Virus record (IMG/VR): IMGVR_UViG_3300020733_000027
Coordinates: 1-42,436 of that record
Source: a virus
Strand: one strand, 5' to 3'
DNA: 42,436 nt
A model generated the notes under the pieces. It was not told the DNA's origin and searched no databases. It saw only the letters and a program-made list of their open reading frames with translations. A program made the translations under genes and the position numbers. Below are positions 6,142 to 11,840 of the stretch, in pieces. Position 1 is the first letter of the stretch. Every line of letters starts with the position of its first letter.

Positions 6142-6465
6142 ATGAAAGACTTTAATTCATCAGCAGACTTGTTAGACGAAGTAACCGAAATGGTACACCG
6201 TCATGTACAAGGCATGCGCAAGGAGCCAGCGAGCCGACTGGGGCTTGACGAGCGTTGTGGTATGTTGTGGGTTGATGAAGACACTATCGTGTCGTACACA
6301 GGCTCACGCTTAGACTACTACGGTGGCTTCGAATACATCAAAGAGGGTGAGGGTCGTACTACGCTAGGCGACTTTACTTTCTACTCCTCAGAGAGCGATC
6401 GTGTTGCAGACGCTATTGAGCAGTTGATGGAGTTCGATGGTGAATGCGAAAGCGAGGATGCATAA
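6142..6465 (+). CDS. Hypothetical acidic protein (107 aa)
   Basis: ATG follows AAGGAGCGAAACTT. An alpha/beta protein with a helical N-terminus (SSADLLDEVTEMVHRHVQGM), a strand-rich centre (CGMLWVDEDTIVSYTGSRLDYYGGFEYIKEG) and an acidic C-terminus (QLMEFDGECESEDA). No motif recognised. Its TAA overlaps the ATG of the next gene. Confidence 0.75.
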   Translation: MKDFNSSADLLDEVTEMVHRHVQGMRKEPASRLGLDERCGMLWVDEDTIVSYTGSRLDYYGGFEYIKEGEGRTTLGDFTFYSSESDRVADAIEQLMEFDGECESEDA

Positions 6466-6752
6466 TGCCTCGTTCAATCAAAGCATGGAGCCTCTGTGTA
6501 GTTTGGGACACAGGCGAAGAACAAGTGATCACAGACATTCCAGGTTGGGCCGCGGGCCCTATGGATGAGTTCCTAGACGGACTAGAAGCTGAAGCACGTA
6601 GAGACGCTGAGTCTGCTGATGCTGAAGATAACGGAGTATGGCAAGCCTACGACGGCGTCTGCCCAGACTGTGGTGAAGATATCCCTACTGATGTAGTAGC
6701 AGATCAAGAGTGTGCCAATTGTGGCTTTGTCTTTAAGGAGCAAGCAGAATGA
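6465..6752 (+). CDS. Small protein with C-terminal zinc ribbon (95 aa)
   Basis: The start is ATG 6465 in a TAATG junction, not the in-frame codon at 6444 inside the upstream gene. The N-terminus (PRSIKAWSLCVVWDTGEEQVITDIPG) is followed by an acidic helix and then a clear zinc ribbon: CPDCGEDIP ... CANCGF (about residues 71-91). Zinc ribbons of this type usually mediate nucleic acid or protein contacts. Its role in infection is unknown. Confidence 0.8.
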   Translation: MPRSIKAWSLCVVWDTGEEQVITDIPGWAAGPMDEFLDGLEAEARRDAESADAEDNGVWQAYDGVCPDCGEDIPTDVVADQECANCGFVFKEQAE

Positions 6753-6904
6753 AACCTTACTTTAGTCCTACACTCAGATTCATTAGATTCACAGCATGGG
6801 CAATCGATCACTTCCCTAAGTTCACAACAGACTATAGGACTAATGTCCAAGCTCGTTGGGAGTTTAGGAAGGCAGTTCGTAATAACCCAGCTCTAATGCT
6901 GTAA
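6749..6904 (+). CDS. Small basic protein (51 aa)
   Basis: The ATG overlaps the stop of the zinc-ribbon gene, with AAGGAG about 12 bases upstream. The protein starts MKPYFSPTLRFIRFTAWAI and is basic (RTNVQARWEFRKAVRNNP). Too short for standard gene lists, but the coupled start, Shine-Dalgarno sequence and fit in the operon support it. No known family. It is followed by a structured non-coding segment. Confidence 0.6.
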   Translation: MKPYFSPTLRFIRFTAWAIDHFPKFTTDYRTNVQARWEFRKAVRNNPALML

Positions 6905-6915
6905 CCGGTAATAGC

Positions 6916-7024
6916 GGAAGGGGACAAGTGCGTTCCCGTAGGGTCACTCCTAGAGTGCTCGCTTTATAAAGACCCTACAAAACCTGCGAGTGAATGATGG
7001 TGCCACTTCCCAAAACCACCCATC
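6916..7024 (+). ncRNA. Candidate structured RNA
   Basis: Between the operon end and the next promoter lie several perfect stems: GGGGAC (6920-6925) with GTTCCC (6932-6937, one G-T pair); GTAGGGTC (6938-6945) with GACCCTAC (6971-6978); and CTCGC (6958-6962), inside the loop of the second stem, with GCGAG (6986-6990), which would form a pseudoknot. A further bulged hairpin is at 6996-7024. There is no uridine tract. It could be a 3' stabiliser, an sRNA or a cis element. I do not recognise a known RNA class. Confidence 0.45.
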
Positions 7025-7034
7025 AACAAATTGG

Positions 7035-7063
7035 TTGACATAGTGCTCAAAAGGTGCTATAAT
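7035..7063 (+). promoter_or_regulatory. Early promoter for genes 7099-7971
   Basis: TTGACA (7035-7040), 17-bp spacer, TATAAT (7058-7063), preceded by TGC (extended -10). Confidence 0.9.
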
Positions 7064-7098
7064 ATATTTTTAACAGTAACAAATTAGGAGCGAAACTA

Positions 7099-7560
7099 AT
7101 GGGTACAAGAAGCTTAACGTTTGTATACGATACATACAAGGCCAAGAACGGTCGCGCAGTACATCGTCCGATCATTAATCTCTATCGCCAGTATGACGGC
7201 TATCCAGAAGGACACGGGCAAGAGCTCGTTGAATTCCTCAAGCAGTTTAAACTGGTTAACGGCCTAGGTGGCGAGTCTAAGACTCGTACAGCTAACGGCA
7301 TGGGCTGTTTGGCGGCACAGCTGGTCAGCAATTTCAAAGGCAACGAAGCAGGGCAGTTTTATCTGTACCCTACTGATACTAAGGACTGTGGACAGGACTA
7401 CGAGTATCACATCTATGCTAATGGCCCGACATTCCGGGTTAAGGTTGTCAACAAAGGTTGCAATATGTTTGGCCTTACTATGAGCGACACTAACGAAGTT
7501 ATCTTTGATGGCATCCTAGCTAAAGCAGAAGAGTTTTGTGCAGACAAGGAACAGCAATGA
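7099..7560 (+). CDS. Conserved phage hypothetical protein (153 aa)
   Basis: ATG follows TTAGGAGCGAAACTA. The N-terminus MGTRSLTFVYD, followed by NLYRQYDGYPEGHGQELVEFL, is a pattern I have seen in small proteins of phages and some bacteria; the shared core is 'TRS-L/I-T-[FV]-V-[YF]...YRQ-[YF]-D-G-Y-P-x-G-H-G'. No function is known to me. The rest is beta-rich with YHIYANGPTFRVKVV near the C-terminus. First gene of a three-gene operon. Confidence 0.8.
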   Translation: MGTRSLTFVYDTYKAKNGRAVHRPIINLYRQYDGYPEGHGQELVEFLKQFKLVNGLGGESKTRTANGMGCLAAQLVSNFKGNEAGQFYLYPTDTKDCGQDYEYHIYANGPTFRVKVVNKGCNMFGLTMSDTNEVIFDGILAKAEEFCADKEQQ

Positions 7561-7793
7561 AATATAAAACTGTTATCTACAGCACAGTCCGAGCAGAGAT
7601 CCATCACGATGAGGAGTTCGCAGGCAGGGGTGATGCCCTAGCCCAAATCATGGAGTGTGAGCTCCTAGACTACGGTAGCATCCTAGGCGGGCAGGATCTA
7701 TACGGTGGCCTGCGTGTTACCAGCGTAGAAGTAGTGACTGACGAAGTTAATGACTATAACCTAGAAGCAGACGAGGAGTATGCAGATGAGTAA
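7557..7793 (+). CDS. Hypothetical acidic protein (78 aa)
   Basis: ATG 7557 overlaps the previous stop, with AAGGA upstream; the longer frame from 7536 would sit inside the neighbour. The start MKYKTVIYSTVRAEIHHDEEFAGRGDALAQIMECEL and the later LRVTSVEVVTDEV form a strand-helix-strand pattern, as in small ferredoxin-like phage proteins. The C-terminus is acidic (EADEEYADE). Confidence 0.7.
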   Translation: MKYKTVIYSTVRAEIHHDEEFAGRGDALAQIMECELLDYGSILGGQDLYGGLRVTSVEVVTDEVNDYNLEADEEYADE

Positions 7794-7971
7794 GATGGCA
7801 GAATTGGATTATGATATTGAGCAGCTCTTCATTGAAGGGCTTACCGAAAAGAATATCGCTAAGACCCTGGACATCCCTGTAGAGATGGTCTACGATTGGA
7901 TGAAGACCAATGGCGTTGAAGAAGAAACAGATTCGTGGAGTCTAATTGAAGACCCACACCTAGTAAACTAG
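7786..7971 (+). CDS. Small helix-turn-helix protein (61 aa)
   Basis: ATG 7786 is preferred (GAGGAG seven bases upstream); it overlaps the previous gene by eight bases. The core ELDYDIEQLFIEGLTEKNIA followed by KTLDIPVEMVYDWMK is a good helix-turn-helix: first helix residues about 10-20, recognition helix about 29-40. Similar 'DIEQLYIEG...IA..L..PV..VYDW' proteins occur in T4-like cyanophages. It may bind DNA or RNA polymerase; with only one HTH it would act as a dimer or adaptor. Function is inferred from fold only. Confidence 0.8.
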   Translation: MSKMAELDYDIEQLFIEGLTEKNIAKTLDIPVEMVYDWMKTNGVEEETDSWSLIEDPHLVN

Positions 7972-8043
7972 TTCGCTCCTAGGCGTAGTAACGTGGGTGG
8001 GCCAACGAGAGAGCCCACACCAAATTCGTTGTAAAAATACAAC
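7958..8043 (+). promoter_or_regulatory. Hairpins and anti-leader segment before promoter 8054
   Basis: After the HTH stop codon the sequence GTTCGCTCCTA (7971-7981) is the exact complement of TAGGAGCGAAC (8101-8111), the ribosome-binding region of the next gene. It lies in a hairpin loop closed by CCTAG and CTAGG. Two more hairpins follow: TGGGC/GCCCA and a perfect GTTGTA-aaaa-TACAAC (8028-8043). There is no uridine tract. Confidence 0.5.
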
Positions 8044-8053
8044 ACTCAAATGG

Positions 8054-8082
8054 TTGACATTTTGGCTAGAGAGTGCTATAAT
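8054..8082 (+). promoter_or_regulatory. Early promoter for genes 8115-8709
   Basis: TTGACA (8054-8059), 17-bp spacer, TATAAT (8077-8082) preceded by TGC. Confidence 0.9.
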
Positions 8083-8114
8083 GTTTTTATAGTAACTAAT
8101 TAGGAGCGAACCAA

Positions 8115-8474
8115 ATGAAATTACATATCGTTACGCAATACATGGAAAACTACGGTGCCCACGATTGGGACGGTACAGGCGAGTGCCCACAGTATTGGAA
8201 GTTCAAAGGTGGTGAGGACTTCTTCTATCAGTTGGGTTCAGTAGAGCCTAGCGCAGAGCACATCGAAGAGTTGATCTTCGTGCTCCGTGAGCAGATCGAG
8301 TGGGACGACATTGGTAGCCGTCAGTATATCGTAGGCTACGGTATCGTAGAGGACAGCTTCATGACTCCATTTGAGAAGTCACAGTTGGAGTATGATGGGC
8401 ACATCGCTTACCCTGCTGTCATGTTGCAACCCCTAGCAGAAGTAGAGCCCGAGCACTACTATTTTGGAGCCTAA
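8115..8474 (+). CDS. Conserved phage hypothetical protein (119 aa)
   Basis: ATG follows TTAGGAGCGAACCAA. The N-terminus MKLHIVTQYMENYGAHDWDG, followed by CPQYWKFKGG, is shared by a family of phage proteins I recognise but whose function is unknown. The rest is mixed alpha/beta (IEELIFVLREQIEW; RQYIVGYGIVEDSFMTPFE). The Trp- and Tyr-rich conserved block suggests a binding surface. Early expression from its own promoter. Confidence 0.8.
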   Translation: MKLHIVTQYMENYGAHDWDGTGECPQYWKFKGGEDFFYQLGSVEPSAEHIEELIFVLREQIEWDDIGSRQYIVGYGIVEDSFMTPFEKSQLEYDGHIAYPAVMLQPLAEVEPEHYYFGA

Positions 8475-8475
8475 T

Positions 8476-8709
8476 ATGAACGAGCATGATAAGGGCAACC
8501 TAGACTTCTTGCTCTACAGCACAGAAGCACAGCTGAAAGAGTGGTATGCAAACTCTACAGCAGATGATCGTGACTATGCCCACGAGCTTATGATGCGAAA
8601 GGCAGAGGAATTGAGGGAAGAATCAAAGGCCCTGTTTATTGAAGCTCAATTGGGGCAAATGCTAGAATACCCTGATGCCCTTAGGGTTATTGACAAAATC
8701 AAGTTTTGA
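8476..8709 (+). CDS. Hypothetical helical protein (77 aa)
   Basis: ATG 8476 follows the previous TAA by one base and has GGAG seven bases upstream; the in-frame TTG at 8464 is less likely. The sequence is almost entirely helical and charged (EAQLKEWYANSTADDRDYAHELMMRKAEELREESKAL). The last seven codons contain the -35 box of the next promoter, an economical overlap of coding and control sequence. No family recognised. Confidence 0.7.
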   Translation: MNEHDKGNLDFLLYSTEAQLKEWYANSTADDRDYAHELMMRKAEELREESKALFIEAQLGQMLEYPDALRVIDKIKF

Positions 8710-8718
8710 TGTTATACT
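8690..8718 (+). promoter_or_regulatory. Early promoter inside the end of the upstream gene
   Basis: TTGACA (8690-8695), 17-bp spacer, TATACT (8713-8718) preceded by TGT. The -35 and most of the spacer are coding DNA for the gene ending at 8709. Confidence 0.85.
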
Positions 8719-8748
8719 AATGTTTTAGTTAGATAGAAGGAGCGAAAA

Positions 8749-9021
8749 ATGGCATCAGCATTGCAGAACTTTGTAGATAAAGAAAACGCTTACATGAAGG
8801 TATTTGGCAAGCCACCTTTGAGCCTAAGCATTGCCGCAGATCGTCAGAAGATTGCTGATCGTATCGATTCAGCACTGAGTCCTGAGCATTTGACCTGTGA
8901 CGGTGAGCTCAGCAGAACTGAAGTCCAGCGTCGTTACAATGCGTTAATCACAGCGGCTCGTCAGTTGCTGAAGGTAGACCCTGCTGTGACCTTTTATGAA
9001 TTCAGTGACGAGATTGCCTAA
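8749..9021 (+). CDS. Hypothetical helical protein (90 aa)
   Basis: ATG follows GAAGGAGCGAAAA. A helical protein (ASALQNFVDKENAYMKVFGK, LSIAADRQKIADRIDSAL, RTEVQRRYNALITAARQLL). No family recognised. First gene of a five-gene operon joined by overlapping starts and stops; its TAA overlaps the next ATG. Confidence 0.75.
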   Translation: MASALQNFVDKENAYMKVFGKPPLSLSIAADRQKIADRIDSALSPEHLTCDGELSRTEVQRRYNALITAARQLLKVDPAVTFYEFSDEIA

Positions 9022-9200
9022 TGCCTAAGTTCAAAGTCACAGCCTATGAAGAAGTCTACTACGAAGGTGTGGTAGAGGCAGAAGATCAAGATGAGGCAGA
9101 GGACATCTTTGCCTTGTCTTTGGGTCCAGTTAGACCCCAAACTAAGAGCTATGAATATCAAACAACACAAGTAATTAACCTAGGGAGCGAATATGCCTAA
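9021..9200 (+). CDS. Small DpnD/PcfM-like protein (59 aa)
   Basis: TAATG junction with the upstream gene. The N-terminal half follows a pattern common in small phage proteins: a strand (KFKVTAYEEVYYEGVVEAED) then an acidic helix (QDEAEDIFALSL), as in DpnD/PcfM-like proteins of unknown role. Too short for standard lists. It ends eight bases into the next gene, and its last codons form that gene's ribosome-binding site (GGGAGCGAAT). Confidence 0.6.
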   Translation: MPKFKVTAYEEVYYEGVVEAEDQDEAEDIFALSLGPVRPQTKSYEYQTTQVINLGSEYA

Positions 9201-9846
9201 TTGGTGCAACAATACTGTAGAGATCAGTCACAAAGATAGATCTAAAATGGAGGCCTTGGTAGAGGCCATCAACAAGGGCGAGTTCTGTAATCATGTTATC
9301 CCAGTGCCCGAAAGCCTACACATTGTAGCAGGGTGCGTCAGTGATGAAGCAGAGCAGAAGAAACTAGAAGAAGACACAGAGCGTAATATCCAAGTGCATG
9401 GCTACGGCAACTGGTATGATTTCTGTGTTGCTCGCTGGGGCACCAAGTGGGATGTTGAAGCTTACAACCCTGTAGAGTTTGACTCTGAGTGGGACAAGAA
9501 CAACAAGATCACCACAGGCTTTGACTCAGCATGGAGCCCACCCTTGGGCGTCTATGAAGCATTGATTGAGCAGGGCTTCGCAGTGCGTGGCTACTACTAT
9601 GAGTCAGGTATGGCCTACTGTGGTATCTACGATGAGTCGGGTGATGACTACTATGAAGTAGGTGGTATGAGCTCTACAGAAGTAGCAGACACACTACCTT
9701 CAGAGTTAGATGAAATGTTCTGTATCTCAGAGGGTATCGCTGAGTGGGAAGAAGACAACGCTGAAGAAGACGAAGTGCAAGAGTGGTATGAAGATGGTGT
9801 AGAGAAGTTAGGCCTAGAGCCACATAAGGTAGGTAATGAAAACTAA
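9193..9846 (+). CDS. DUF1281/YubB-like protein (217 aa)
   Basis: ATG follows TAGGGAGCGAAT. The start MPNWCNNTVEISH, then NWYDFCVARWGTKWDVEAY and a central WSPPLGVYEALIEQG, match the family of plasmid and phage proteins with a ferredoxin-like fold (DUF1281, Api92/YubB-like). These are common in mobile elements and of unknown function. The C-terminal 60 residues are very acidic (EWEEDNAEEDEVQEWYEDG), which may mimic nucleic acid; that is inference. Middle gene of a five-gene operon. Confidence 0.85.
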   Translation: MPNWCNNTVEISHKDRSKMEALVEAINKGEFCNHVIPVPESLHIVAGCVSDEAEQKKLEEDTERNIQVHGYGNWYDFCVARWGTKWDVEAYNPVEFDSEWDKNNKITTGFDSAWSPPLGVYEALIEQGFAVRGYYYESGMAYCGIYDESGDDYYEVGGMSSTEVADTLPSELDEMFCISEGIAEWEEDNAEEDEVQEWYEDGVEKLGLEPHKVGNEN

Positions 9847-9961
9847 TAAACAAAAGAATCTAGAACACACGGCTCGAGCAGATGCTCGGGTTCGCCCTGC
9901 AAAGAAAGACTATGACTTTGCGGCCTTAGAGGCGGTACTGCGCCAGTGGAGAAGCCTATGA
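9836..9961 (+). CDS. Small basic protein (41 aa)
   Basis: ATG 9836 overlaps the end of the YubB-like gene by 11 bases, with AGGT upstream. The protein starts MKTNKQKNLEHTARADARVR and ends LEAVLRQWRSL. It is basic and predicted helical. Its TGA overlaps the next ATG. Coupling on both sides supports it; nothing more is recognised. Confidence 0.5.
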   Translation: MKTNKQKNLEHTARADARVRPAKKDYDFAALEAVLRQWRSL

Positions 9962-10209
9962 GCAAGTTAGAGTTCTTTAATCGTCCCCTAGTGCAGTTTG
10001 ATGCTCACAACAAAGAGCATAGAGCACTCTACTATGGGTTCACCCAAAAGAATGGTTGGGGGCATAGTCCGTATCGTTTTATCTGCCCAGAAGGATCGCA
10101 GTTTGATTTGATCTCTATGATCCAACGACAGATGATGGACTATTATCTGCAGAGAGAGTTCAAAGATGGCACAGTTTTGGTTAGCCAAACGAGAACTAAA
10201 ACTGTTTAA
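9958..10209 (+). CDS. Hypothetical protein (83 aa)
   Basis: ATG 9958 overlaps the stop of the 41-residue gene (ATGA). The sequence (KLEFFNRPLVQFDAHNKEHRALYYGFTQKNGWGHSPYRF) suggests a compact alpha/beta protein with many aromatics. No family recognised. Last gene of the operon; followed by a promoter five bases after the stop. Confidence 0.7.
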   Translation: MSKLEFFNRPLVQFDAHNKEHRALYYGFTQKNGWGHSPYRFICPEGSQFDLISMIQRQMMDYYLQREFKDGTVLVSQTRTKTV

Positions 10210-10214
10210 ATTGG

Positions 10215-10243
10215 TTGACATTTGAGCAGTTTGGCTGTATAAT
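10215..10243 (+). promoter_or_regulatory. Early promoter for genes 10295-10856 and the tRNA
   Basis: TTGACA (10215-10220), 17-bp spacer with AGTTTGG, TATAAT (10238-10243). The leader lacks AAGGAGCGAA and uses GAGAGG instead. Confidence 0.9.
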
Positions 10244-10294
10244 TATTAATAGTAGTAGAAGTATTCATTTAACACACAGAGAGGCATTAATAAC

Positions 10295-10615
10295 ATGGCA
10301 ACAAGTAAATTATTCACAGTTTTTGGCGTATCTAAACTTAACGGCGAATACAAGGTTCGTTTTGCGACAGATATCATGCGTATCAAGGTCTTGGCTAAAC
10401 ATGGTCACGAAGATGTGCGTTTAGCAGAAGTTCCAACAGCCCTTACTAAGGTTGAAGGCATCAAGGCTATCGCCCTGCTCCCAGAGTTCCAAGATGCGGC
10501 TGCTCAGTCAGCGATTGCAGAGTATTTGGACGAGAAGGCTCCCAAGGCACCTGCTAAGAAAGCAGTTAAATCTACCAAGGCCGCTGATAAGGCTTTAGAA
10601 GATGCTCCTTTCTAA
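10295..10615 (+). CDS. Conserved phage hypothetical protein with SSB-like tip (106 aa)
   Basis: ATG with GAGAGG upstream. The first 80 residues (TSKLFTVFGVSKLNGEYKVRFA... LAEVPTALTKVEGIKAI) match a family of small phage proteins I have seen in several marine phages. A Lys/Ala-rich linker (KAPKAPAKKAVKSTKAADKA) follows, then the end EDAPF, close to the DDIPF tip used by bacterial SSB proteins to recruit partners. The tail could let it compete for SSB partners (inference). First gene before the tRNA. Confidence 0.75.
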   Translation: MATSKLFTVFGVSKLNGEYKVRFATDIMRIKVLAKHGHEDVRLAEVPTALTKVEGIKAIALLPEFQDAAAQSAIAEYLDEKAPKAPAKKAVKSTKAADKALEDAPF

Positions 10616-10616
10616 T

Positions 10617-10856
10617 ATGACTATCAAGTTAACACGTGAACAGATCATCGAGCGCCTAACGGCGCAAGATGTTCGAACTGTGCTCAGAGCCGCAGATGAA
10701 GGTGACTATCAGTTTCTCTGCGATCTAATACAAGGCAATGGCGTAGTGCCCTATAATCATATGAAACCAGATGACCTAGAAGGTGAGTATGCCATGCGTG
10801 AAGACGAGATTCAACAGCTCATAGATGATGATGAGATGCCCTACGCAGTAGACTAA
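10617..10856 (+). CDS. Hypothetical acidic protein (79 aa)
   Basis: ATG 10617 is one base after the upstream TAA; an in-frame ATG at 10602 lies inside that gene. No clear ribosome-binding site, so coupling is likely. The sequence begins MTIKLTREQIIERLTAQDVR and is helical, ending in an acidic stretch (EDEIQQLIDDDEMPYAVD). No family recognised. The tRNA gene starts six bases after its stop. Confidence 0.7.
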   Translation: MTIKLTREQIIERLTAQDVRTVLRAADEGDYQFLCDLIQGNGVVPYNHMKPDDLEGEYAMREDEIQQLIDDDEMPYAVD

Positions 10857-10862
10857 GGATCA

Positions 10863-10939
10863 GGGCCTTTAGCTCAGTTGGTTAGAGCAGAGGACTCATA
10901 ATCCTTTGGTCCGGGGTTCAAGTCCCCGAGGGCCCACCA
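10863..10939 (+). tRNA. tRNA with CAT anticodon, probably tRNA-Ile2 (lysidine type)
   Basis: A full 77-nt cloverleaf with encoded CCA. Acceptor stem GGGCCTT/AGGGCCC (one G-U pair), anticodon stem GAGGA/TCCTT, loop CTCATAA, T-stem CGGGG/CCCCG. The CAT anticodon could mean Met or Ile. Positions C4-G69 and C5-G68, which the enzyme TilS uses to recognise E. coli tRNA-Ile2, are present; E. coli elongator Met has different pairs there. The Ile2 reading, decoding AUA, is therefore favoured by family knowledge. No other tRNA was found in the window. Confidence 0.9.
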
Positions 10940-10940
10940 G

Positions 10941-10972
10941 AATAACCCTACTCGCACTAGGGTTATTTTTTA
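10941..10972 (+). terminator. Rho-independent terminator after the tRNA
   Basis: Perfect 10-bp stem AATAACCCTA / TAGGGTTATT, 7-nt loop, then a run of T. It ends three bases before the next promoter's TTGACA. Confidence 0.9.
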
Positions 10973-10974
10973 GG

Positions 10975-11003
10975 TTGACATTTTGGCTAGACGGTGCTAT
11001 ACT
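10975..11003 (+). promoter_or_regulatory. Early promoter for the gene at 11029
   Basis: TTGACA (10975-10980), 17-bp spacer, TATACT (10998-11003) preceded by TGC. Leader ends GAAGGAGCGACA. Confidence 0.92.
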
Positions 11004-11028
11004 GTATTTTTAGTTAGAAGGAGCGACA

Positions 11029-11358
11029 ATGTTAACAGTAAAAGACGTTACTAGAGATGATGACAGTACTACTACACACTATACCTGCAACGAGCTAGTA
11101 AAACTAGCAGGCGACAGTATTTGGGACTGTACACTTACAGAAGTTACAGTTACAGACGTTGTGGTACACGAATACGACGACTACAAGAGCGTTAACGTAT
11201 ACTACGACGTAGACGGCGTAGAGGGTACAGAAGTAGAAGACACGTGGCGTATGTACACAGACACGGGCTTTGAAGAAGCCATTAGTGAGCTACTAGGCTA
11301 TGACGTGTCGTTTACAGAACAAGGCATGCAAGACGACGGCGTCGCTAGCATGGAGTAG
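11029..11358 (+). CDS. Hypothetical very acidic protein (109 aa)
   Basis: ATG follows AAGGAGCGACA. The protein is strongly acidic with many Asp, Glu and Thr and alternating strands (TRDDDSTTTHYTCNELV, TLTEVTVTDVVVHEYDD, VNVYYDVDGVEGTEVEDT). The charge and beta content recall DNA-mimic or inhibitor proteins made early by phages, but no specific family is recognised. Monocistronic, with a hairpin after the stop. Confidence 0.75.
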   Translation: MLTVKDVTRDDDSTTTHYTCNELVKLAGDSIWDCTLTEVTVTDVVVHEYDDYKSVNVYYDVDGVEGTEVEDTWRMYTDTGFEEAISELLGYDVSFTEQGMQDDGVASME

Positions 11359-11360
11359 GC

Positions 11361-11382
11361 CGTGTGGCAGAAATGCCACATG
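11361..11382 (+). terminator. GAAA-loop hairpin, possible terminator or stabiliser
   Basis: TGTGGCA-GAAA-TGCCACA, extended by outer pairs, right after the stop at 11358. No uridine run follows, so it may protect the 3' end of the mRNA rather than end transcription. Confidence 0.5.
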
Positions 11383-11390
11383 ATCTTCGG

Positions 11391-11419
11391 TTGACAACTA
11401 AGCCGTTTGAGACTATAAT
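11391..11419 (+). promoter_or_regulatory. Early promoter for the gene at 11454
   Basis: TTGACA (11391-11396), 17-bp spacer with CGTTTGA, TATAAT (11414-11419). Confidence 0.9.
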
Positions 11420-11453
11420 AGTGTTTTAACAGCGAAACTTAAGGAGCGAACTT

Positions 11454-11774
11454 ATGGTAACAGCAGAACAGATCCAAGCAGGTTTGATCATTGCGCAACA
11501 GGCCGCAGAAGCCAAGTATCAACAGGTAGGCGAGCGTGACGCATGTGGCTTTGGTTGGACAGAAGTCTATGTTAGTCGCACCAACTCAAAAGAAGCCAAA
11601 GAGTTGATCCGTGCAGGTTTCCGCAAGGACTACAAGCCCAAGTGCTTGACCTACTGGGATCCAGCCAAACTGCCTACACAGAGCATTAGTGTAAAAGAAG
11701 CAGGCGCAGATGCATTTGCCACTTATCTAACAGCCTTAGGTTTCAAAGCCTACGGTTGTTCAAGAATGGACTAA
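11454..11774 (+). CDS. Conserved phage hypothetical protein (106 aa)
   Basis: ATG follows AAGGAGCGAACTT. The pattern GERDACGFGWTEVYVSRTNS, then KELIRAGFRKDYKPKCLTYW, DPAKLPTQSISVKEAGADAF and the end GCSRMD fits a family I recognise from many tailed phages and some bacteria; its role is not known. The conserved Cys-Gly-x-[GA]-Trp and the final SR-x-D suggest a compact fold with a shared binding site. Monocistronic. Confidence 0.8.
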   Translation: MVTAEQIQAGLIIAQQAAEAKYQQVGERDACGFGWTEVYVSRTNSKEAKELIRAGFRKDYKPKCLTYWDPAKLPTQSISVKEAGADAFATYLTALGFKAYGCSRMD

Positions 11775-11780
11775 CGCTAG

Positions 11781-11809
11781 TTGACGCAGGGGGCAACCCC
11801 TGCTATACT
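11781..11809 (+). promoter_or_regulatory. Early promoter for the AAA ATPase
   Basis: TTGACG (11781-11786), 17-bp spacer containing GGGGGCAACCCC (a small inverted repeat), TATACT (11804-11809). The palindromic spacer is unlike the others and may bind a regulator. Confidence 0.85.
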
Positions 11810-11840
11810 ACTAACACTATTAATTAAATCAGGAGCGACG

